From Tahibacter amnicola (GTDB lineage Bacteria; Pseudomonadota; Gammaproteobacteria; Xanthomonadales; Rhodanobacteraceae), in the NCBI RefSeq assembly GCF_025398735.1, contig NZ_CP104694.1, positions 1,699,001 to 1,763,000 on the forward strand: a DNA stretch of 64,000 nucleotides. The letters run 5' to 3'. The notes under the pieces are model-generated. The model was not told the origin of the DNA. It was given only the letters and a program-made list of their open reading frames with translations, and did not search any database. Both the position numbers and the translations under genes were made by a program. Positions 52,748 to 60,716 of this stretch are shown here, piece after piece (position 1 is the stretch's first letter; every line of letters begins with the position of its first letter).

Positions 52748-54189
52748 ACGGGTGCTGCTCCGCTCTTGCACGTAACGCGGACCTCGGTGCCGGCACCGGG
52801 CGCGCTGGTCAGTTCAAATCGGCCTTCCGGCAACCGCTCTGCGCGTTCACGCATGTTTCCGAGCCCCATCCCGGATCCGCCGTCGGCGCCTCCGATCCCA
52901 TTATCAGCGATGCGCAAGGTGATCTGGTCGGCCTGTCGACGGAGGTCCACTACGACTTTCGTGGCTCCGCTGTGGCGCAGGACATTCGAAAGGGCCTCTT
53001 CCGCGATGCGAAGCAGCGCCTCGCCGCGCACTGCGTCATCGGGGACGTGCTCGTCGAGCTGGATCTCCACCTCCAGCCCGTTCATGCGCGCCCAGCGTTC
53101 CGCCAGCTCGCGCAGACGTGGCGCGAGGAACCCGCCGGGCGGGCGTTCCTCCCGGAGCTCGTCGAGCACCTGCGCCAGTTCGCGCTGGATGTCGCTGATC
53201 AGCCGGGCCGATTCATCCAGGCGCAGCACGGCGGGGTGGTCTGGCCGGCCCAGCAGGCGCCGTGCGGCGCCGATCTGCAGGTTCAGGGCGAACGCTTTCT
53301 GCTTGACCGTGTCATGCAGGTCGCGCGCGATGCGCTGGCGCTCCTGCAGGCTGGCGAGGTCGGCCTGGGTGCGCATCAGTGTCTTGAGCTGCTGCGCCAT
53401 GCGGTTGAGGTCGAAGGACAGCCGGCCCAGCTCGTCCTTCGAGTCATCCGGAATCAGGGTGGAAAAATCGCCGTCGCTCCAGGCGTGCGCCGCGCGCGCA
53501 ATGATGTTGAGCCGGCGGGTGACCCAGCGGACCAGGAAGAAGGCGGATGCCAGGCTGAAGACCAGCAGGTAGGTGAAGAGGATGGGCCATTCATAGCTGA
53601 CCTCCCCGAGCAGGCGGCGCCAGGGTTGTGGTACCCGCAACTCGATCAAGAGGAAGCCCTTTACCACGCCGGCCGTATCCGGCACGGGCACCAGCAATCG
53701 GCGAACTCTTTCGGGTGTTTCGCTGCCGGGCAGCACCTGGGTGATACCGGATGCGGCCCGTTCCCAGGCCGGATCGGCCGGTGCCGGCGGCTGCGCCTGC
53801 CAGCTCTCCGCGGGCGCCCTGGCAAGCAGTTGCTGCCCGCGGTCGTACACGCTGACGGCCAGTGGCGACGAGCTCAGTTCCAGCATGACGTAGGACGCTT
53901 CAGGCGCGAGGCCGCCCTGCGGCCGCTCCAGCTGCAACACCAGTGCTTCGCCGCGCGTCGCCAGCTCATTGGCCGAGGGCGGTGGATCGCGCCAGTGCTT
54001 GCCGATGTCCTTGGCCGCATGTTCCGCCATGGTGGCCAGGCGACCGGCGTCCACCGCCGCAAACAGCTCGCGGAACTCGAACGCGACGATGGTCAGCTCG
54101 ATCAGCACGAGTGCGGGTAACGACAGCGCGATGTAGAACACCGCGAGCTTGAAGGTCAGTCCGCGTAGCGGAGGAGGGCGATGGGGCAT
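52744..54189 (-). CDS. NarX/LiaS-type sensor histidine kinase
   Basis: The 481-residue kinase has two membrane helices (residues about 15-40 and 200-222) bracketing a periplasmic sensor of about 160 residues. A HAMP domain follows (A-R-A-A-H-A-W-S-D-G-D-F-S), then a HisKA_3 dimer helix with the phosphorylated His in R-I-A-R-D-L-H-D-T-V, and an HATPase domain (E-E-A-L-S-N-V-L-R-H-S, D-N-G-I-G, G-M-G-L-G-N-M). The sensor has no named domain. The stop codon overlaps the start of the response regulator gene. A Gly-rich loop before the last G box is a little longer than usual. Confidence 0.94.
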   Translation of the reverse strand: MPHRPPPLRGLTFKLAVFYIALSLPALVLIELTIVAFEFRELFAAVDAGRLATMAEHAAKDIGKHWRDPPPSANELATRGEALVLQLERPQGGLAPEASYVMLELSSSPLAVSVYDRGQQLLARAPAESWQAQPPAPADPAWERAASGITQVLPGSETPERVRRLLVPVPDTAGVVKGFLLIELRVPQPWRRLLGEVSYEWPILFTYLLVFSLASAFFLVRWVTRRLNIIARAAHAWSDGDFSTLIPDDSKDELGRLSFDLNRMAQQLKTLMRTQADLASLQERQRIARDLHDTVKQKAFALNLQIGAARRLLGRPDHPAVLRLDESARLISDIQRELAQVLDELREERPPGGFLAPRLRELAERWARMNGLEVEIQLDEHVPDDAVRGEALLRIAEEALSNVLRHSGATKVVVDLRRQADQITLRIADNGIGGADGGSGMGLGNMRERAERLPEGRFELTSAPGAGTEVRVTCKSGAAPV

Positions 54190-54629
54190 CGGGGTGGCGA
54201 CGGTGGGAGAACGGTCAGTTTGCCGGCTGTGACCATTAAGGGCCAGCGACGACGCGCCACGTCAGTCGCTTTGCGGCGGGGTGCGGCTGCTTCTCCATCC
54301 GAGGGGCTGCGGCCTGCGGCGGCCTGGCAAGCCAGCATTTCCCCGGTCGCTCCGCGCGCACGGGGCAAACAACCCCTCACCGGCACGGCGTGATACCGCC
54401 GGGGCTGTCCGCACCGGCACTGCCAGAGAAATGCGCAGGGGTGGCGTGCGACCGGGATATTCGTCGGTGAGCGGGATGCGATGGTATGCCCTTATCTGCT
54501 ATTGGCCGTGTAGCAAGACAGGGGCGCGTGGGGCTTACAACGTCGTGACAGCCTGAAAAAGAACAAGTACCGCAGACAGCCGGGTAACTGGCGCTCATAC
54601 CCCAGCGGTTGACTCCGTGACCCGGACAC
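54190..54629. other. Intergenic stretch, possible small RNA at its right end
   Basis: No gene is seen. The plus strand from about 54500 to the two-way terminator at 54630-54658 could give a short transcript (TTATCTGCTATT near 54490 looks a little like a promoter). It could equally be plain spacer. Confidence 0.3.
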
Positions 54630-54658
54630 AAAAACGGCCCGCATGCGGGCCGTTTTTT
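54630..54658. terminator. Bidirectional intrinsic terminator
   Basis: A 20-bp perfect palindrome (54634-54653) is flanked by a run of A on the left and six T on the right, so it can end transcripts on both strands. It lies 23 bp beyond the stop of the minus-strand gene at 54681. Confidence 0.9.
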
Positions 54659-54680
54659 CGTCGCGTGGAACGCCAGGGCG

Positions 54681-55499
54681 TCAGGGCGCCATGCTGTCCG
54701 GATCCTGCGCCGGCAGCGCATTGGCCTCTTCCGGGAAGTTTCCGACCAGCTGGATGCCTTCGCCGTGCAGGGCGCCGTTGCCGACGTTGACCACGGCGTG
54801 GGCGCGCGTGGTGTCGATGGGTTCGGCGACGGCGCTGTTGCCTTCGATCTTCACATCACGGAAAGAGGCGTCGCCCAGGTTGAGCATGGCCGATGCTGTC
54901 ATCACCGAGCCGCGACGGCCCGTGACGGTATTGCCGGCCATGCGCGAGCGCGCCAGCTCCAGGCGTCCATAGTTGACCAGGATGCCGGCGTCGCGCTGGG
55001 CCGCCAGTACGGCGTTGAAACTGATTTCGCTGTCGGCGCCGCGCAGCGTGCCGTAGTTGGTGACGATGGCGTTGGCGCCGTCGGCCGTGCTGTCTGTCAC
55101 GCGGACGCGGTCCAGGTGCAGCACGCCGCGATTGACGATGGCGCCGCGGCCGGCTTCGGCAAGGCCAATGTTCTCCAGCGCAAGCTTGCCGGTGGAGGCG
55201 ACGCCCACGAGGGCAAATTCCTGGTCGGAATAGCGGCGGATCTCGGCGCCGTTGCCGACGATGGTGATTGCCGTGCGCACATAGGGCAGCGCCAGGGCAC
55301 GGTCGCGGTCGGACGCACTGCGGAAGACGTAGAGACCGTCGGGGGCCAGTTCGATGCGATCGGGTTCACGGGTGGACTCCGCCTTCTCGATGGCGGCGAC
55401 GAGTGCGGCAGCGTCGCGGTCGGGAATACGGAAGGTTTCGGCGTGGGACGTCGTTGCCGCCAGGCCGACGGCGAGTGCCGTCAGAAGAATTCGATGCAT
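54681..55499 (-). CDS. Secreted beta-helix-like protein
   Basis: The 272-residue protein has a signal peptide (residues 1-20, S-H-A-E). The mature chain has many short repeating strands such as L-A-L-E-N-I-G-L-A, L-H-L-D-R-V-R-V-T and L-E-L-A-R-S-R-M-A-G-N, typical of a right-handed parallel beta-helix. It is related in build to the protein at 648-1574 but lacks its cysteines. AGGGG before ATG 55499 fixes the start. No catalytic site is visible, and the gene stands alone before a strong terminator. Confidence 0.8.
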   Translation of the reverse strand: MHRILLTALAVGLAATTSHAETFRIPDRDAAALVAAIEKAESTREPDRIELAPDGLYVFRSASDRDRALALPYVRTAITIVGNGAEIRRYSDQEFALVGVASTGKLALENIGLAEAGRGAIVNRGVLHLDRVRVTDSTADGANAIVTNYGTLRGADSEISFNAVLAAQRDAGILVNYGRLELARSRMAGNTVTGRRGSVMTASAMLNLGDASFRDVKIEGNSAVAEPIDTTRAHAVVNVGNGALHGEGIQLVGNFPEEANALPAQDPDSMAP

Positions 55500-55693
55500 G
55501 CGGGACCCCTGGGAGTGCGAAAGCAAGGCAAAGCTGCGACAGGCGCCTAGAGCTAACGACCTAATTGACGCAGGGACTGTGACTGGCGTCCCAGATTGTA
55601 TGGAGGTGCGATTCTGGCCGGGCGCCATGCGTGCGCCTGCGTCATACAAGTAAATTATGTGCTGTTGTTGCTTTATGTGCAGCGCCGCGGGCG

Positions 55694-56080
55694 TCAGGAT
55701 GAGGCCTTAGGTACGTCCCACGGATTGTCCAGGGCGATCAGCCACCGGCCGTCGGACTGGCGGCGCACCACGTCGGCTGTGCGGCCCGACAACCGCACCG
55801 GTGCGCCGTCCACGGCCGTCCCTTCCAGCTGCCAGTCCGACCAGAGTATTGCCAGGTCATCGCCGGGGAGGAGATCACGCCGGCTGAAGCTGAACCTGCC
55901 GCGTAGCGCCAGGAACCCGCCCATTGCATCGCGGATGGCATCGAGACCCTGTACGGTCGTGCCGGGCTGGGCAATCAGACGGGCGCGCGGCTCGAACAGG
56001 GCCATGAGCCCGTCCAGGTCGCCGGCATTGAAGCGTTGCTCGAACAGGGTATGGACATCTTCGGCGCTATGCGGATACAT
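55694..56080 (-). CDS. SnoaL-like/NTF2-fold protein
   Basis: The 128-residue cytoplasmic protein has the NTF2-like pattern V-H-T-L-F-E-Q-R-F-N-A-G-D-L-D-G-L-M-A-L-F followed by G-L-D-A-I-R-D-A-M and a final L-D-N-P-W. This is the SgcJ/EcaC (DUF4440) subgroup. Members bind small molecules, and most have no assigned reaction. GGGAGGAA just upstream of ATG 56080 is a strong ribosome site. It is a single gene, divergent from the SET-domain gene. Confidence 0.9.
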   Translation of the reverse strand: MYPHSAEDVHTLFEQRFNAGDLDGLMALFEPRARLIAQPGTTVQGLDAIRDAMGGFLALRGRFSFSRRDLLPGDDLAILWSDWQLEGTAVDGAPVRLSGRTADVVRRQSDGRWLIALDNPWDVPKASS

Positions 56081-56212
56081 CGCGGTTCCTCCCGTCGGTC
56101 ATGACGCTTGTACGGCCGAGCCCGCATTGGCGGATGCACGCCCGTCCTGCCCACCTTTTACCGGCGCGACCGGAGTTGGCACAATGCCCGACCCCCGTTG
56201 CCCGAGTGCTCC

Positions 56213-56689
56213 ATGTCGCGTCGTATTGCTGCCCGTCGTTCGCCCATCCACGGCAATGGTGTTTTTGCCGTCACCGATATCCCCGAAGGCGTGACGGTCG
56301 TACGTTACCGCGGCCGCCTGCTGACCCATGCCCAGGCGAACAAGGCGCATCCGGAGAACACCGAAAACGGGCATACGTTTCTCTTCACGCTCAATGAACG
56401 TTATGTGCTGGACGCCAGCGTGGAAGGCAACATCGCCCGCTGGATCAACCACAGCTGCGATCCGAATTGCCGCGCCGTGCATGAGGAAGACCCGGACGGT
56501 GACAAGAAGAAGGACCGCATCCTGATCGAGTCCATACGTCCGATTCGCGCGGGCGAGGAACTCAGCTACGACTACGGCATCACTCTGGGCGAGCGCCAGA
56601 CCAGGCGGCTCAAGCAGATCTGGGCCTGCCGGTGCGGGGCGCCGAACTGCACCGGTACCATGCTCAAGCCGAAGAAGCGGGGCGCGTAG
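56213..56689 (+). CDS. SET-domain lysine methyltransferase-like protein
   Basis: The 158-residue protein is almost only a SET domain: H-G-N-G-V-F-A, Y-R-G-R-L-L-T, then N-H-S-C-D-P-N-C and E-E-L-S-Y-D-Y-G, which close the S-adenosylmethionine pocket. A post-SET C-R-C-G-A-P-N-C with an earlier Cys can hold zinc. These are eukaryotic-type features seen in a minority of bacteria. Bacterial SET proteins methylate lysines of ribosomal or DNA-binding proteins, or act on hosts in pathogens. No export signal is seen. The target is unknown. Confidence 0.92.
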   Translation: MSRRIAARRSPIHGNGVFAVTDIPEGVTVVRYRGRLLTHAQANKAHPENTENGHTFLFTLNERYVLDASVEGNIARWINHSCDPNCRAVHEEDPDGDKKKDRILIESIRPIRAGEELSYDYGITLGERQTRRLKQIWACRCGAPNCTGTMLKPKKRGA

Positions 56690-56930
56690 CAGCGCCTGGC
56701 GTGGCGCCTCACCCCTTTCAGGGGGCGCCGTTCCGGTCGCGCGACGTGTACGGTTCCCGCTGCCGGGCGGCGTGCACAAACGGAATTTTTTGGCGCAGCG
56801 GACGGGGCGCGCTGAATCCGCCGCCCGTGGGTCGATGTGCCGGCCGTCGGCGCGGGCGGGTTCCCGTCTGGCGGCTTGTGCATACCTTCCTTAGAATGCC
56901 GACGCATCGGGTGCCCAAGGCAGTGAATCC

Positions 56931-58202
56931 ATGCGTGGTCATAAGAATCTTGTCGTGGTGGGGCTTTCCGACGAAGACACGGCGCACCTGCGGCTCCTGA
57001 TGCGCAAGGCAGGTGACGACCTGCACCATCGCTGGCGCTGGGGCACCGAGGAAGGGTCTGATCTGGTTATCGTGGATCCCTCCGTATTTGCCGGCCAGAT
57101 GGCGCGCAGCCGTTCCCTGGCCGCCGGATTGCGCGTCGCCCTGGTGGTCGGGCAGAAGCCGGCAGACGTCGGTCGCGAGCTGATCATGTACCGGCCGCTA
57201 CGTCTGGAGAACGTCGTCGAGGTGCTCAACCAGGCCGGTGGTGATCTGGTCGCGCCGCCGCCGATCGACATGGGGCATCCGGTGCTGTTCGACGAACCCG
57301 CATCCGGTGCGACGATCATCGATGACTCCGACTACTTCACCCGGATGCTGGAAGAAGAGGCCACGGGACACCACCTCAAGCCGCGCTCGACCGAGCCGCC
57401 GGCCGTCGGGGTGGACGAGCTCTTCAAGCGCGACGAGGCGGCGCACAAGCCGCAATTCAACGTCACCGTCACCCTCGACGACGACACGCTGATCGAAGGA
57501 TTCCGCGCCACGCCGAGCAAGCGGGCCGAGTCGCGCATGAGTGACCAGCCTGAGGCGATGGCGCGTCGCAGTTCCGCGCCCGGCCCCAACATGACGGTGC
57601 CGTCGCGGCGTTCCCCCGATACGGGCCGCCACGCGATGCGCACCTACCTCGACGGCAACCTGCTCGGCGGTCCTTCCCAGATCAAGCTGGACCAGGTGCC
57701 GGCATTGACCCTCGATCCGAAGCACTCGGAGTTCTATACCTCGGCCACTTCTGCGCAATTGCAGCCTTATTTCCGCCAGCCCCTGGCGGTCGCCGAATGG
57801 CGCGCGCTGACGACGGCCGAGTTCGGCCAGGTGCGCGAAACGCTCAAACCCCAGTCTTGCCGGCGTCTGACCTGGCTGGATGTGCTGTTCAATTCGGAAG
57901 GACGCTTGTCACCGCAACTGGATCCGGGCGGAAGCTATCGCCTGCGCGGCCACGGCGACATGGCCGAGGATATTCCTAATCACCGCAAGATCTGCGATGC
58001 GCTGCAGGTGTCTGCACCGCTCAACCAGATCGCGCAGACCGCCGGTGCCTCGATGGCCGAGGTATTCAGCATGGTCAGCGCCTATCACGCCATCGGGATG
58101 ATCGAATGCACGCCGCGTGCATCGCTGCGGACGGCGCCGAAAACACCGGAGAGCAAGCCCAACCTGCTTTCGCGCCTGAAGCGTCCGTTCGGCAAGTCCT
58201 GA
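56931..58202 (+). CDS. Protein of unknown function with receiver-like and winged-helix-like ends
   Basis: The 423-residue protein begins with a Rossmann-like domain resembling a receiver without the usual acidic pair (N-L-V-V-V-G-L-S-D-E-D, D-L-V-I-V-D-P-S-V-F, Y-R-P-L-R-L). A long acidic, Pro/Ser-rich linker follows. The C-terminal 90 residues hold helices like those of a winged helix (I-C-D-A-L-Q-V-S-A-P-L-N-Q-I, A-Y-H-A-I-G-M-I-E) and a basic tail. The layout recalls PatA-like regulators. I cannot name a family. It is a single gene, convergent with the EEP gene 5 bp away. Confidence 0.7.
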   Translation: MRGHKNLVVVGLSDEDTAHLRLLMRKAGDDLHHRWRWGTEEGSDLVIVDPSVFAGQMARSRSLAAGLRVALVVGQKPADVGRELIMYRPLRLENVVEVLNQAGGDLVAPPPIDMGHPVLFDEPASGATIIDDSDYFTRMLEEEATGHHLKPRSTEPPAVGVDELFKRDEAAHKPQFNVTVTLDDDTLIEGFRATPSKRAESRMSDQPEAMARRSSAPGPNMTVPSRRSPDTGRHAMRTYLDGNLLGGPSQIKLDQVPALTLDPKHSEFYTSATSAQLQPYFRQPLAVAEWRALTTAEFGQVRETLKPQSCRRLTWLDVLFNSEGRLSPQLDPGGSYRLRGHGDMAEDIPNHRKICDALQVSAPLNQIAQTAGASMAEVFSMVSAYHAIGMIECTPRASLRTAPKTPESKPNLLSRLKRPFGKS

Positions 58203-58207
58203 TCACC

Positions 58208-59197
58208 TTAGCGGCGCAGATCGACCACGACGGGACGATGGTCCGAACCGATGTCCGGGCCGACGACATAGCGCGTGGCCTGCCAGTGGTGACTGACCAT
58301 GACGTGGTCCAGCGGCAGCGAGAGAATGGGGCGCAGCCAACCCGGTGGGCCCCAGGTCGGTCGTGGTCCGAAACCCGTATCGGCGTGGCGCAGACCGCTC
58401 GCTGATTCCAGCTGCGCGAACGCGGCTGACCATGGCGTGGCGTTGAGATCGCCTGCCAGGATGGCGGGCTGCGCAGACTGCCGCACCAGGGTGGCCAAAT
58501 CCTCAAGCACCGCGTTGCGCCAGGCCGTACCGGTAGCGCCGACGGGCGGAAACGGGTGGGAAAGCCACAGCCGTGCCGGCGAACGGGCTTCATCGAAACG
58601 CAGCTCCAGGGTCACGGAGGGGGTATCACCGTGAGTGCGTTCGACGATGCGCGACTCCGGCAGGCGCGACCACAGTCCGATACCGAAATTCGCCGTGCCG
58701 GGCAGGGCAGTCCGCGTGGGATAGGCAGTATCGAGTGACCGGAACATTTCAGCGGCGTGGGGGCTCAGTTCGAGAACGCCGACGATGTCCGGGTCTTCCT
58801 GGGCAATCCATGCCAGCAACCGCTCCGGTGCCGGGTTTGCCGTGTGGATATTGGCGATGAGAACGCGCAGCCGCGTGCCCGTCGACACGGTCGTTGTACC
58901 GGAGCGCAGCATCGGAGCGGCGAGCAGGGCAAGATTGCCCAGCAGCACCAGACCGAACACGATGCTGCCCGCCCAGCGACGCGTCAGCAGCGCCGTCACC
59001 AGGGCGAGACCGCCGGCTGCCAGGTACTGCCAGCGAAAATGGCTGAAGAGATCCAGGAACCAGTGCCAGCGCCCCATCAGACCGGCGAGGCTGGCCAGCA
59101 CCACCATCCAGCCGATCCCGACGACCGGGCGGCTGAGGACCGCGGTGAGCCCCAGCGGCGTGCGCGCGGACGGGGCGGGCGGCGTTGTCGTGGTCAT
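58208..59197 (-). CDS. Membrane-anchored endonuclease/exonuclease/phosphatase family protein
   Basis: The 329-residue protein has three N-terminal membrane helices (about residues 20-95) and a periplasmic or cytoplasmic EEP domain. Core motifs are V-L-I-A-N-I-H-T-A-N, G-V-L-E-L-S-P, I-L-A-G-D-L-N-A-T-P and S-D-H-R-P-V-V-V-D, which hold the metal and the catalytic histidine. The fold is shared by DNases, phosphodiesterases and sphingomyelinases, so the substrate is open. The upstream ribosome site is weak. It lies next to, and in the same direction as, the GntP permease gene. Confidence 0.9.
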   Translation of the reverse strand: MTTTTPPAPSARTPLGLTAVLSRPVVGIGWMVVLASLAGLMGRWHWFLDLFSHFRWQYLAAGGLALVTALLTRRWAGSIVFGLVLLGNLALLAAPMLRSGTTTVSTGTRLRVLIANIHTANPAPERLLAWIAQEDPDIVGVLELSPHAAEMFRSLDTAYPTRTALPGTANFGIGLWSRLPESRIVERTHGDTPSVTLELRFDEARSPARLWLSHPFPPVGATGTAWRNAVLEDLATLVRQSAQPAILAGDLNATPWSAAFAQLESASGLRHADTGFGPRPTWGPPGWLRPILSLPLDHVMVSHHWQATRYVVGPDIGSDHRPVVVDLRR

Positions 59198-59266
59198 GCG
59201 GCGATGTCGCTCCGGCGGGCCTGGCGGCCCGGACCTCCGGGCGCCACCGTAGTCTGGCGCGTGGCA

Positions 59267-60580
59267 TCAGTCCAATCCCAGGGCAAAGCAGGCCAGGGCA
59301 ACGATCAACCCCAGCGTGGGCACTGCCATCGTCATGGCGGCCATGGGCCAGTAGGCGGCCTGGTGCGTGTCACCGCAGATGGCGCGGATGGTGGTGACGA
59401 TGTAGCCGTTGTGCGGCATCGCATCGAGCGCGCCGGATGCCAGCGCAACGCTGCGGTGCAACTGGCCCGGGTCGACCCCTTGCGCCAGGTACAGCGGTGC
59501 CAGGATGGGCAGCGCGATGGCTTGCCCGCCGGACGCGCTGCCGGTCATCGCAGCGATGAGGCTGACGGCGATGGCGGCATTGACGATGCCGCCGCCGGGA
59601 AGATGGGTGATCCACGTGACCGTTTCGGCGAAGGCCGGCGCGGCCTTTGCCACCGCACCGAATCCCACCACGGCCGCGGTATTGCCGATGGCGATCAGGG
59701 CGCCGGTGCTGCCTTCGGCCAGGGCGTGGCCTGGCTGGGCCAGGTACCGCCATCCCAATGCCGCAGTTGCGACGCAGCCGGCGAACAGCGCAATGATCAG
59801 GGCGCCCGTGTGGTAGCGCTCGTGCAGCAGGAAACTCAGCGCCAGCACAACCAGCAGCGGTACCAGTGACAGCAGCGGCGAGGGCAGATGGCTGCGGCTG
59901 GATACCGGGTCGTTTTCGCGCGTTTCGAAACGTTCGCCACGCGCTTTCGCGCGGCGGATCATCGAATTGAGCCACCATTGGCCGAGCGCGGCCATCACGA
60001 TTGCCGCCACCAGGCTGGCCTGCCAGCCGGCCCACGGCGAGGTATGCAGGAATTTTATCGGAATCCAATTCTGGATTTCTGGCGAACCCGCGGCCGTCAT
60101 GGTGATGGTGATCGAGCCGAAGCCCAGCGCAGCCGGAATGAACCGTCGCGGCAGGTCGGCTGCGCGAAACAGGCTCAGTGCCGTCGGATACACGGAGAAC
60201 GCCACCACGAACAGGCTGACGCCGCCGTAGGTGAGCACCACGCAGGCGGCAACCACCGCAAAGGCGGCATGACGCACACCGATGCGATCGACCACCCAGC
60301 GCGCCACGCTCTCGGCGGCACCGGTGTCTTCCATCAGCTTGCCGAAGATCGACCCGAGCAGGAACATGAAGAACCAGCTCGACACGAATCCGGCAAACCC
60401 CTGCATGTACGTGCTGACCAGGTCGGTCGCGGATTGACCTTCCACCGGCAGCAGCGGCAGCCCGCTGGTGAGCGCGACGATGGCTGCGCACAGCGGCGTG
60501 GCGATAAACAGGTTCACCCCGCGCATCGCCAGCACGATCAACAACGCCAGGCCGCAACCCAGGCCGACCAGACTCAGCAT
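59267..60580 (-). CDS. GntP family permease
   Basis: The 437-residue protein has about 12 membrane helices. Helical blocks G-L-P-L-L-P-V-E-G, L-L-G-S-I-F-G-K-L-M-E-D-T-G-A-A-E-S and G-S-A-S-G-G-Q-A-I-A-L-P-I are typical of the gluconate:proton symporter (GntP) family. Substrates in the family are gluconate, other sugar acids and hydroxy acids. AGGAG six bases before ATG 60580 is a good ribosome site. It is divergent from a TonB-dependent receptor with 136 bp between the starts, so both may import the same compound. Confidence 0.93.
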   Translation of the reverse strand: MLSLVGLGCGLALLIVLAMRGVNLFIATPLCAAIVALTSGLPLLPVEGQSATDLVSTYMQGFAGFVSSWFFMFLLGSIFGKLMEDTGAAESVARWVVDRIGVRHAAFAVVAACVVLTYGGVSLFVVAFSVYPTALSLFRAADLPRRFIPAALGFGSITITMTAAGSPEIQNWIPIKFLHTSPWAGWQASLVAAIVMAALGQWWLNSMIRRAKARGERFETRENDPVSSRSHLPSPLLSLVPLLVVLALSFLLHERYHTGALIIALFAGCVATAALGWRYLAQPGHALAEGSTGALIAIGNTAAVVGFGAVAKAAPAFAETVTWITHLPGGGIVNAAIAVSLIAAMTGSASGGQAIALPILAPLYLAQGVDPGQLHRSVALASGALDAMPHNGYIVTTIRAICGDTHQAAYWPMAAMTMAVPTLGLIVALACFALGLD

Positions 60581-60716
60581 GTTCCACTCCTGTCCGCGAT
60601 GGCGGCGAGTATCGGCAGGCCGGTGAACCGCTCCCACTGGACCAAGGTACAAGTGTGGACCCGGGGCACGCGCACTAGCCTTCGGGCGGTCATCCGTCGT
60701 CCTGCCCGAGGGAATC

